NCBI GenBank assembly: GCA_020638955.1
Contig: JACKHO010000001.1
Location: 930,001 to 994,000, forward strand
Source: Planctomycetaceae bacterium
Lineage (GTDB): Bacteria > Planctomycetota > Planctomycetia > Planctomycetales > Planctomycetaceae
Reading direction: 5' to 3'
DNA length: 64,000 bases
Positions 43,913-52,135 of this stretch are shown piece by piece; the stretch's first letter is position 1, and every line of letters begins with the position of its first letter. A model generated the notes under the pieces. It was not told the origin of the DNA. It ran no database searches and saw only the letters and a program-made list of their open reading frames with translations. A program made the translations under genes and the position numbers.

Positions 43913-44379
43913 ATGAGTCCGAAGTGCGGTCCGGCCCCCGGTGCAATTCCTTCCTCCTTGAGAATGTTCCGGATTGTCTGCCGACTGATTTTCTTGATCC
44001 CCAGTTTCCGAAGCTCTCCGAGAATCCGCGTATATCCGAACCCAGTTGTCTGGGCGATCTGGATAACCAGTTCCCGCAATTCCTTCGGTTTCCTCTGCCC
44101 ACCTTTAGGATTCAATTTTCGCTTACGTCCTTCCCGTTCACGAATCCAACGGTAGAACGTCTTCGGCGATACAATGGTGATCAGTTCTTCAATAGCACGC
44201 CCGAGTTCTTTCCCCAACTCCAGCAGTCGACTGCGTTCTTCTGGCTTGGTGTGAATATGGCCCTTCACACGTGACCGCAGAATCTTGTTTTCCTCCTTCA
44301 GAAACTGCACATACCGGGCCAGTTCACTGTCAGTCAAAGAGGCAATCAGGGCCAACAGTGGATGAAAGATCTTCGCCAT
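43798..44379 (-). pseudogene. Truncated integrase-core transposase (HTH part only)
   Basis: The 193-residue frame begins MAKIFHPLLALIASLTD and continues with VQFLKEENKILRSRVKG, SPKTFYRWIRE, and a second HTH region LGIKKISRQTIRNILKEEGI. This is the N-terminal half of a transposase type common in planctomycetes that normally goes on to a DDE integrase core. Here homology stops near residue 150 (position ~43925), and the last ~40 residues are read-through of the adjoining repeat, so the catalytic core is missing and the gene is dead as a transposase. Confidence 0.7.
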
Positions 44380-44718
44380 TTTGGTATTGTCGCAATCTGT
44401 AATTTCGCCGGTGAGAACACATTTGTTGTACCGGGCCAGAACACCAGAAACCGCGAGATTTCACCGTAGTTTCTGACCTTCCTCTCAGCGACTTGAGTTG
44501 GCCTCTCAAGAACCGGCACGACCCACCCATGTGGGGCTCTCTCGACTCCCCCCTGCCCAGTTCGTGCACGATTGAATGCACTAAACCCCTAACAAAATGC
44601 ACGAAACTATGTAATCTGTGGAAGTCCGCAATTGCCGATGGCCAGTGTTTTACTGGGTTTCCAGCGTTTTGTGACGCGCCACCTCAGGCCTACGGAACCG
44701 AAGGGGGCGGTACGCCTT
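44380..44718. other. Intergenic stretch behind the transposase remnant
   Basis: 339 nt with no recognisable gene. It presumably holds the old transposase promoter and left flank. The 16-mer at 44688-44703 at its right side repeats the sequence at 35655-35670. Confidence 0.45.
44688..44703 (+). repeat. Short dispersed repeat (TACGGAACCGA end), second exact copy
   Basis: Identical to 35655-35670 and in the same orientation as the right end of the 43604-43912 repeat, so related ends flank the truncated transposase as direct repeats. Confidence 0.5.
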
Positions 44719-45591
44719 CTAAGTCCGCTTTGAGGTGAGAATCGGTTGCAGAAGATTGCGGTAGTTTTCTCCCAGGATCATCGATTTTGCTCGTTCTGGA
44801 ATGCTCGCGCCAATGATCTTTCCTAACTCAGTCCCGAGTGACCGGGAGGGAAGATGACTGCCGAAGACAATTCGCTCGGGACCGAGTTCGCGAACGGCCA
44901 TTTCGATAAAGCCTGCGGTTGCATCGAATCCGGAGGTCTCCACCAGAATGTTGGGACTCTCGCGAACGGCTCGAATCCCTTTCTCCCATTCCCCGCCCGC
45001 GTGTGCGCAAATGAATTTCTGTTCGGGATAACGGGCGGCCAATTCCGCCAACTCGGACGGAGTCGATTCCCCCGGGCTTTGTTTGCCGCCCGTCTTAAAC
45101 CAGGTGTGCTGCACAATGACTCCGCGGAGTTCGGCAATTCTCTGAACCAATTTGTGAAAGTTGGGATGACTACAGGATAGGGCAGCAGGACCTCCTCCGG
45201 GGAAATAGACACCCAGCATGGGACCGTCACGCAACCAGCGATTCAGTGCATCCAAAGACGCATCCACACGCTGGCCATTCAGCATGATCATGCCCATCAG
45301 CATATCGGGCCATGTCTCCAATGGTTTCAAAAGGGCTTCGGGCTGAGTTTGCGCCAGCGTTTCGTAATCCGCATCGGTTGTTGTTCCGAGGCCCACATGA
45401 GCGAAGTAACACAGCCGTTCAAAATGTCCGGCTCGAATTGCCGGGAGTGAGCGTTCCACGTCGGCAATCAACTGGCTACTGCCATCTCGGCCTGGATGAG
45501 CGTAGGAGGGGGTGAAATAGCTGTCCCAAATTCGGTAGTCCTTGAGCCGCTGCGGCGAAGGAAGCCCTGGAAGTGCATCGTCGGAATTCAT
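44719..45591 (-). CDS. Amidohydrolase_2 homologue lacking the HxH metal motif (cytoplasmic)
   Basis: The protein has 290 residues with no signal peptide. The TIM-barrel pattern of amidohydrolase family 2 is visible in KFICAHAGGEWEKG (about 195) and GPERIVFGSHLPSRSL (about 245). The usual N-terminal D-x-H-x-H metal motif is replaced by IWDSYFTPSYAHPG, and the late GSD motif reads GSHLP, so the metal site differs from canonical decarboxylases and hydrolases. The ATG overlaps the previous amidohydrolase stop (ATGA), so the two are co-translated and may form a heteromer. The substrate is unknown. Confidence 0.8.
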   Translation of the reverse strand: MNSDDALPGLPSPQRLKDYRIWDSYFTPSYAHPGRDGSSQLIADVERSLPAIRAGHFERLCYFAHVGLGTTTDADYETLAQTQPEALLKPLETWPDMLMGMIMLNGQRVDASLDALNRWLRDGPMLGVYFPGGGPAALSCSHPNFHKLVQRIAELRGVIVQHTWFKTGGKQSPGESTPSELAELAARYPEQKFICAHAGGEWEKGIRAVRESPNILVETSGFDATAGFIEMAVRELGPERIVFGSHLPSRSLGTELGKIIGASIPERAKSMILGENYRNLLQPILTSKRT

Positions 45592-46481
45592 GCTGATTCT
45601 GCCTCCCTGAATCGATTCGCATTGTCAGCCAGAACATCCTGCAACGTGTGTGTATCAAGTAAACCGGACTCGTGAGTTCGAATGAGTGCTGCTTCCGGCA
45701 CCAGGAAGGGGGCATGAGAGCCGAATAGAACGCGTCCCGGTGCAGCGGCTTCCACAAGCCGCGGAATGCTGTCGGTCCCATCGACCCTTGCCGTATCAAA
45801 ATAAACTCCCGGCAGTTCACGAATCTGCTCTAAGAAGGTCGCTTGCGGGCGATAATTCAGCAAATGAACTCGTGCTTTTTGATGCTGCTTCAGCAGCGGC
45901 ACCAACGGTGAAATATCCACATCTGCAACCGGCACCAGCTCATTCTGAGTTCGCGTGTCTTCCATCGAGACGGCGATTTGAACGAATCGTCCTGCTTCTG
46001 CCGCAATGCTCAGTAGTTCGGCAAACGCCTCGCGCTCGAGAGTGTATCCGTGATAATTGGGATGCACTCGAACGCCTACCATGTTGTGTTGGCCGAGACA
46101 GCGTTGCAGGTCAGTTTCCCAACCCGGCAACGTGAGGTTCACCGACCCGATGGGCAAAAAGATGGGGTGCTTTCGGCATTCGTCGACCAGCCGCGAATTG
46201 ACTCCCGCCACATCTCGATGAAAGACTCCTTCGAAACTCCCAGCCCAGGCCTCACTCACCCCCAGCGACTGCAATTTCTCAGCCAGCAAACGTGTTTCGT
46301 CGAGGGGGAAACGCCGAAACGGCCAGCGGAACAGACTGACATTCGCATCGATGATTCGCTTCTGCGGCACTTCAAGTTCAGCGAACGCTGATGCCTCTTC
46401 CGCCAAGGCCAATGCCGAAGCCGCTCCCGCTGAAACCGCTAACAACTCTCGACGGCTCATCTGTGAAGTGTTGTCCATCAT
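45588..46481 (-). CDS. Amidohydrolase_2 homologue with twin-arginine leader
   Basis: About 297 residues. MSRRELLAVSAGAASALALA is a clear twin-arginine leader. The barrel begins KRIIDANVSLFRWPFRRFP, where the HxH pair expected in the family is absent, and ends GRVLFGSHAPFLVPEAAL, a motif I know from planctomycete members. An ATG at 46478 or a GTG at 46490 are alternative starts. It follows the DUF1501 gene by about 35 nt and overlaps the next amidohydrolase. The leader here but not on its partner is odd: the two products may end in different compartments unless the partner is carried along. Confidence 0.8.
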   Translation of the reverse strand: MMDNTSQMSRRELLAVSAGAASALALAEEASAFAELEVPQKRIIDANVSLFRWPFRRFPLDETRLLAEKLQSLGVSEAWAGSFEGVFHRDVAGVNSRLVDECRKHPIFLPIGSVNLTLPGWETDLQRCLGQHNMVGVRVHPNYHGYTLEREAFAELLSIAAEAGRFVQIAVSMEDTRTQNELVPVADVDISPLVPLLKQHQKARVHLLNYRPQATFLEQIRELPGVYFDTARVDGTDSIPRLVEAAAPGRVLFGSHAPFLVPEAALIRTHESGLLDTHTLQDVLADNANRFREAESA

Positions 46482-46515
46482 CAGGCTCACTCATCGGGAC
46501 GCAATGCGGGGATGA

Positions 46516-48006
46516 TTAACTCAGAATCTCGGTGACCACGCGCGGTGGATGGATGCCCGTCAACCGTTCTTCCAGACCGCTGCGAGTGAAGAACAGCTTT
46601 TGATGGTGTAGGCCCAGCAAATGCAAAATAGTGGCATGAAAGTCATGCACACTTACCGGATTCTCCACGACCTTGTGTCCGAAGTCGTCCGTCTTTCCAA
46701 ACGTTGTGCCCCCTTTAATGCCGCCGCCGGCCATCCAGGAAGTAAACGCCTGCATGTTGTGATCGCGTCCGGAGTATCCATTTGCCGATTTCTGAGTTGT
46801 TGGCGTCCGGCCAAACTCACCTCCCCAAATCACGAGCGTCGAGTCTAACAATCCTCGTTCTTTGAGATCCTGCAACAATCCCGCAACGGGCTTGTCTGTT
46901 CGCAGACACGCGCCTCGATGGTTCTCGGCCAAATCAGCGTGACTGTCCCACGGCTGCTCCTCCATAAAGATTTGTACGAAACGCACGCCGCGTTCTACCA
47001 ATCGACGGGCCAGCAGGCATCGCTTTCCATAAGAATCAGTCCAGTCTTCGCCGATTCCGTACATCGCGTGCGTTGCTTTACTTTCTCGCGACAAATCGAG
47101 TGCTTCAGAAGCCGAAAGCTGCATTCGTGCCGCCAAACCATACGACTCGATGCGAGATTCCAGTTCCGGATAGTAATTCCGCTTGCTGCGGTGAATATCG
47201 TCAAGCGACGACAACAATGTCCGCGCCGTTTCGGTAACTTCAGTTGGCTGTTCGTACTGTTGTTTGAGATTCAGAATTGGTGAACCGGTCGGCCGAAACG
47301 GAGTCCCTTGATAGAGCGGCGGCAAGAATCCAGCAGTCCAGTTCCGGGCTCCATTCTTCGGTGGGCCGAGCTGGTCCTGCAAAACGACATAAGCGGGAAG
47401 ATTTTGGCTTTCAGACCCCAAACCATAGACCGTCCACGCCCCCAGCGTCGGATAGCCCATAAACAGTCGGCCGCTGTGAATTTTGTAGAGTGCGTTGTCG
47501 TGGTTCGGATGATCGGTCCACATCGAATTGATGAGGCATAATTCGTCGGACATTTTTGCGGTGTGTGGAAGTATATCGGCCATCCACATACCCGACTCAC
47601 CGTGGCGGGCAAACTTGTATCGCCCCCCCATCATCACACCAATGTCGTCCGTCCCCTGATTCCCGATTTCCTCGACGTTTCCCGGAAACGGCTTTCCGTC
47701 CATGTTGTTCAGGTACGGCTTTGGATCGAACAAATCCATCTGGCTCGGCCCACCGTTCATGAACAATTGAATGACCGACCTGGCCTTTGCCGCATGATGC
47801 GGGCGTCTCGGCTTCAAATCATAAACCTGACGCAACTCAGTTGACTCGTGCTCCGCTTCCTCGGCGTACGCTAATTGTCCTGAGAACATTTCCTGAGAGA
47901 ACAACCACGCGAACGCTGCCCCCAGCAAACCATCACTGGTCCGAGCGAAAAAATCGCGACGGCTGCCAGACGAATCGAATTCGGGATGCGTGCGGTTGTG
48001 TTTCAT
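46516..48006 (-). CDS. DUF1501 protein, second copy
   Basis: 496 residues from the ATG at 48006. The leader has SGSRRDFFARTSDGLLGAAF, a twin-arginine motif followed by a moderately hydrophobic core. DUF1501 signatures: QLFMNGGPSQMDLFDPKPYL, LPAYVVLQDQLGPP, LVIWGGEFGRTPTTQ, GRDHNMQAFTSWMAGGGIKGG and a final LFFTRSGLEERLTGIHP. It pairs with the upstream PSD1 gene (18-nt gap to the longest frame, 32 nt to this start). It is longer and more divergent than the copy at 36473-37930, so the two modules are not recent duplicates. Confidence 0.92.
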   Translation of the reverse strand: MKHNRTHPEFDSSGSRRDFFARTSDGLLGAAFAWLFSQEMFSGQLAYAEEAEHESTELRQVYDLKPRRPHHAAKARSVIQLFMNGGPSQMDLFDPKPYLNNMDGKPFPGNVEEIGNQGTDDIGVMMGGRYKFARHGESGMWMADILPHTAKMSDELCLINSMWTDHPNHDNALYKIHSGRLFMGYPTLGAWTVYGLGSESQNLPAYVVLQDQLGPPKNGARNWTAGFLPPLYQGTPFRPTGSPILNLKQQYEQPTEVTETARTLLSSLDDIHRSKRNYYPELESRIESYGLAARMQLSASEALDLSRESKATHAMYGIGEDWTDSYGKRCLLARRLVERGVRFVQIFMEEQPWDSHADLAENHRGACLRTDKPVAGLLQDLKERGLLDSTLVIWGGEFGRTPTTQKSANGYSGRDHNMQAFTSWMAGGGIKGGTTFGKTDDFGHKVVENPVSVHDFHATILHLLGLHHQKLFFTRSGLEERLTGIHPPRVVTEILS

Positions 48007-48038
48007 GTCCTCAGTCAACAATCAGTTTTCGGGTTCTT

Positions 48039-50924
48039 TCAGTCAACGTAAAGGAATTGAGCGGAGTTCAGAATTGTATGACAGTACGTGACCAGCGACA
48101 TCTCCGGCTGGTCCTTCCATTTCATTCTGAGTTGCTTCAACGCATCTAGCCCGAGTTGACGTTCCTCGTCAGTAGGTGACCGGCTGAATGCCATTTGATA
48201 CACGAGCGAGACGCGACCACCATCATCCGACTGTTCATCCAACTGCGATTCAACACGTTCAGCAAAAGCAACAGCCAGTTCGCGCACATGCTTTCCGTTC
48301 ATCATGGTCAGTGGCTGAAGTGAAACCGTGGAGACGCTTCGACTAATGCAGTTGGGGCCCATGACCGGATAGTCAAACGTTGCCATGAGCGACGGAATTT
48401 CTGTGCGACGGTACTGAAGATAAACACTCCGCCGCCACTTCCCCTCTTTCGATGGCTCAATACTTACCAAACCGTCTCGGTCTACGGAAATCGCATCTGG
48501 CGGTCCGCCGCTGCGATTATCCAGTTTGCCTGACACGAACAATAGCGAATCCCTCAGCGATTCGGCGTCCATTCTTTTCAGCGACATGCGCGACAAGAGC
48601 TGATTCTGCGGGTCCAGTCGATGGCTTTCCTCACTGACCTCACTCGACTGTTTGTATGCCCGAGAATTCATCATCATGCGGTGCAATTCCTTGACGCTCC
48701 AACCATGATCGACAAATTGAATTGCCAGCCAGTCGAGCAGTTCCGGATGAGTGGGCGTCTCTCCTTTCACTCCGAAGTTTTCGAGGGATTTCACCAGCCC
48801 TGTACCGAAGTGGTGATGCCAGACCCGATTCACCAGCACGCGCGCTGTCAACGGATGGTCGGGCTGCGTCAACCAGCGGGCAAACGCAAGCCGCCGACCG
48901 GTTTTAGGTGTTCCTTCGGGAAACGGCGGGGTAGCAACAAACGGCGTTTGACCGTTGGTTAATACCGAAGGGACGCCAGGCCCCACCAGTGTTCCCGGCT
49001 TGTCGTGCTCTCCTCGCAGCAGGACATAGGTCGGTGAAGGCTCGCCGCGATCCCAGAGTGCTCGAACTTTCAGTGGCGGCTCCATCTCGCTGACGACGGA
49101 AGCGATCTCGTCTTCCAGTTGCGCGACCACATGTAGCGCTTCGACAACTGCATGCGGCTGATCCTCATCAGGAATCAGTTCCACCGTCTGCAGCATTTCC
49201 ACCAGGATGCGCTGTGGCAGCGAACGGTTATTGTCCGCGACTCCCAACGCGCGCAGGGTCTCAGTACGATCTTCTTCCGACTGGTTTGGATAATGTTGCC
49301 GCAGAAGTTCCAGACGAACCTCGTTTTCTGCTTTCTTTAATTGCGACGTCAACTTCTTAAGTTTTACTTCCAGTGGTGGATTGACCTCGGCAACCCGCTG
49401 CTGATGTTCTGGAGTGGCGTCACTCAGATAGCGATTCTTGAATGTCAGCCAGTCGTGCTCGTCATAGGCCCCCTGAAACACGGCCTTGAGTCGATAGTAG
49501 TCTCGCTGTGGAATGGGATCGTACTTGTGCGAATGGCAGCGAGCACATTCCAATGTTAAACCCATGACCGAAGAGCCGAGGACATGAATGGCATCATCAA
49601 TGACTCCCAGTCGCTCTGGAACAAAATTCATGGTCCGTGAACCGGTCTGGTCGATGCCCATCCGCAAGAAGCCAGTGGCAATGAGGTTGTCCACCATGTC
49701 CTGCGTAACGACCGGTTCGTTCGCGACGTCAACAAGTTCGTCACCCGCCAGTTGCTCAATCAGAAATCGATCGTACGGCTTGTCGTCATTGAAAGACTTG
49801 ATGACATAGTCGCGGTACTTCCAGGCCACTTCACGCAGGGGATCTGCAGAGACTCCACCTTCTGAGTCCGCATAGCCGGCCAAATCGAGCCAGTAGCGTC
49901 CCCAACGCTCTCCATAATGCGGAGAGTCGAGCAACTCATCAATCATTTGCTCGTACCAGTCCGCGTTTGGGCTGTCGTGCCATTTCTTCCAGTCTGTAAG
50001 GCTTGGAGGCATGCCCACGAGGTCGATGTATGCTCGACGAATGAGCGTGTCGCGGTCTGCCTCGGGAGCCATGGCCAAGCCGACTGCGTCAAGTTTTTCC
50101 GCTAAGAAACCATCAATCGAAGCATGCTCCGTCACCTGTCGAGGTGGCAGAAAAGCCCAGTGCTGACGGTCTTCGTCAGTGACGAGTGGATCCGGTTCCG
50201 TTGTCGCCACGTCGGGAAGAATTTCGTACTCCTGAGCCCCTTCGGCGATCCACTTCCTCAGGACGCGAACTTCAGCCTCTCCGGGACGCCGCACAAAGTA
50301 CTTCAACAGTTGATCCCGCGGCGGACAGGCATTGCTCTCAATGCGCTGAATCATCAGGCTGTTGTCAGGATCACCGGCAACCAAAGCGGGTCCGTTCTTG
50401 CCCCCTTTCTTCATGGCTTCCGGAGTTCTTAGATCCACACCTCCGCGCTGAATCCTTGCTCCGTGGCATGTCGTACATCGCAGCAGCACAATGGGTAATA
50501 TGTCATGCTGAGTCAAACGCGTATCGGCCTGTTCGACCGGCATTGTTGATTCAGCCCCCATAGTCAGCCAGCGTCGAATCACTCCCAGTTCGTCCGCCGT
50601 GAGTTGCGGTTCTCCTTCGGGGGGCATTCCCCCGCCATCGACCATGGTCCACAACAGGCTGTCGTCGAGCGACTCTGCAATGAGTGCCTCGCCAGATTCA
50701 CCGCCACGACGAACACTCGTCATCGAAACAAGATTCAGCCCACCCTTTTGAACTTTTTCACTATGACATGCACCGCATTTCCGGGTGATGACGGGAAGTA
50801 CGTCGACTTCGAAAACAGGTGCCCGTTCTTCAGCGGCAACGTGCGGCATGGATGCACAGCACGCAATGGTCACTGCAACGCAGAACAGATGAAAATACCT
50901 CAATACCTGCAATCGCTCATCCAT
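48039..50924 (-). CDS. PSD1 protein with two cytochrome-c-like domains
   Basis: The protein has 961 residues. A signal segment (FHLFCVAVTIACCASMPHVAA) precedes two PSCyt1 domains in tandem with haem motifs CGACH (near 55) and CTTCH (near 152). DUF1549 follows (LIRRAYIDLVGMPPSLTDW, then CARCHSHKYDPIPQ) and then DUF1553 (RLAFARWLTQPDHPLTARVL, VWHHHFGTGLV, THPELLDWLAIQFVDHGW). It opens a four-gene leftward unit with DUF1501 and two amidohydrolases. The role is inferred from the family: an exported protein of planctomycete polymer-degradation modules, of unproven activity. Confidence 0.92.
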   Translation of the reverse strand: MDERLQVLRYFHLFCVAVTIACCASMPHVAAEERAPVFEVDVLPVITRKCGACHSEKVQKGGLNLVSMTSVRRGGESGEALIAESLDDSLLWTMVDGGGMPPEGEPQLTADELGVIRRWLTMGAESTMPVEQADTRLTQHDILPIVLLRCTTCHGARIQRGGVDLRTPEAMKKGGKNGPALVAGDPDNSLMIQRIESNACPPRDQLLKYFVRRPGEAEVRVLRKWIAEGAQEYEILPDVATTEPDPLVTDEDRQHWAFLPPRQVTEHASIDGFLAEKLDAVGLAMAPEADRDTLIRRAYIDLVGMPPSLTDWKKWHDSPNADWYEQMIDELLDSPHYGERWGRYWLDLAGYADSEGGVSADPLREVAWKYRDYVIKSFNDDKPYDRFLIEQLAGDELVDVANEPVVTQDMVDNLIATGFLRMGIDQTGSRTMNFVPERLGVIDDAIHVLGSSVMGLTLECARCHSHKYDPIPQRDYYRLKAVFQGAYDEHDWLTFKNRYLSDATPEHQQRVAEVNPPLEVKLKKLTSQLKKAENEVRLELLRQHYPNQSEEDRTETLRALGVADNNRSLPQRILVEMLQTVELIPDEDQPHAVVEALHVVAQLEDEIASVVSEMEPPLKVRALWDRGEPSPTYVLLRGEHDKPGTLVGPGVPSVLTNGQTPFVATPPFPEGTPKTGRRLAFARWLTQPDHPLTARVLVNRVWHHHFGTGLVKSLENFGVKGETPTHPELLDWLAIQFVDHGWSVKELHRMMMNSRAYKQSSEVSEESHRLDPQNQLLSRMSLKRMDAESLRDSLLFVSGKLDNRSGGPPDAISVDRDGLVSIEPSKEGKWRRSVYLQYRRTEIPSLMATFDYPVMGPNCISRSVSTVSLQPLTMMNGKHVRELAVAFAERVESQLDEQSDDGGRVSLVYQMAFSRSPTDEERQLGLDALKQLRMKWKDQPEMSLVTYCHTILNSAQFLYVD

Positions 50925-51254
50925 TTTTAAGGGCCGAATTCATCGCCGCGGATCGGTCCAAATCCTGGCGGTCATGCATTTCAGACGACCTCAATATGGT
51001 ACGTTGCCCAGCAGGTTTCCTCAAATACCATACGTCCGGACGTAGATTTGGGAACGCGATCGCCACGCGTCGAATGTAGTTTTGCGGTCGCGGATACTCA
51101 TGGCCCGACCTCGAATCGAGAGAGCCCACTCAGGCTTGGGTCGGACAGTTGCCGACCAAATCCGGGCGGCAAGACTGCGCCGGAATCTATGTCCAAATTC
51201 AATTACTGTCGATGCAGATCTTGAAAAGGGCGACGACCTGGGTTGCTGGAGTGG
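50925..51254. other. Intergenic region, promoter side of the second PSD1 unit
   Basis: 330 nt between the PSD1 start and the stop of the small transglutaminase gene. Frames here have no homology pattern. It must carry the leftward PSD1 promoter and the end of the ATP-grasp/transglutaminase unit. I found no convincing promoter or strong terminator. Confidence 0.45.
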
Positions 51255-52130
51255 CTACTCAATTGGCTCCACGTCGACGCTAACGTGCAGGTGTGGGCTG
51301 CCGCCGCCGAGGAAGACGCCGCGGAGTGGTGGGATGTCCGAATAGTCACGGCCCCAGGCGACGGTGATATGCTCGTCCGAAGGATGCACGTTGTTCGTGG
51401 GGTCGAGGTCGAACCAGCCGAGTTCGTTTCCACAATAAACGGACACCCAGGCATGAGAGGCATCGGCGCCAATGAGTCGAGGCGAACCGGCTGGAGGATG
51501 TGTGCGGAGGTAGCCGCTCACATACCGAGCCGCGACTCCGACAGAACGAAGCATGGACAGCATGACGTGGGCAAAGTCCTGACACACGCCGCGTCGATTC
51601 GCAAGCACCTGTTGGACGGGAGTGCTGACCGTGGTGGCGTGAGGATCAAATGTGAACTCCTCGAAGATGCGCTGCATCAATTCGGTTGCTGCTTGTCTCA
51701 CTGAGCGTTTCGCTGTGAATGACTTTTGCGCGTAGGCCAGAGCTTCGGGAAACGTCGGGACAAGGGGCGAACTGTAGACGAACTGCAGCGCATGCAAGTC
51801 GAATTCATTAACGTGAGCGAGTAAATCAGCACCAATTTGTTTGGCCGTTGGGGAATTCAAATTCGATGTGTCGATCGCCTGCACTTCCACGTCACTTACG
51901 GCTTTCACGATGAGTTTGTCGTAGCCTTCATTGAACGAAAAAGTCGCCATGCTGTTGCCGAAGGCGTCCCTACGTTCCGTCCGCATGGAGGGAATGGGAT
52001 CGATGTCGAGATCAAACTCATGGACGATTTGGTTTGGAAGGCTTCGCGGCTGCAACCAGGCCTGATTATGCCCGACGGATACAGGCTCCAGGCAGACATA
52101 CGTCGTTTGGTGCTGCACTTGGTATCGCAT
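51255..52130 (-). CDS. Transglutaminase-like cysteine protease family protein
   Basis: The protein has 291 residues. The N-terminal beta domain (MRYQVQHQTTYVC, then SVGHNQAWLQPRSLPNQ) is the transglutaminase-associated N-terminus. The catalytic core has Cys in GVCQDFAHVMLSMLRSVGV (about 182), His in SHAWVSVYC (about 225) and Asp in FDLDPTNN (about 240), so the triad is complete. The family can cleave or form isopeptide bonds. It is the last gene of the ATP-grasp/alpha-E cluster, 5 nt after the fusion gene, and probably processes the peptide product of that cluster. Confidence 0.9.
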   Translation of the reverse strand: MRYQVQHQTTYVCLEPVSVGHNQAWLQPRSLPNQIVHEFDLDIDPIPSMRTERRDAFGNSMATFSFNEGYDKLIVKAVSDVEVQAIDTSNLNSPTAKQIGADLLAHVNEFDLHALQFVYSSPLVPTFPEALAYAQKSFTAKRSVRQAATELMQRIFEEFTFDPHATTVSTPVQQVLANRRGVCQDFAHVMLSMLRSVGVAARYVSGYLRTHPPAGSPRLIGADASHAWVSVYCGNELGWFDLDPTNNVHPSDEHITVAWGRDYSDIPPLRGVFLGGGSPHLHVSVDVEPIE

Positions 52131-52135
52131 GGTGG

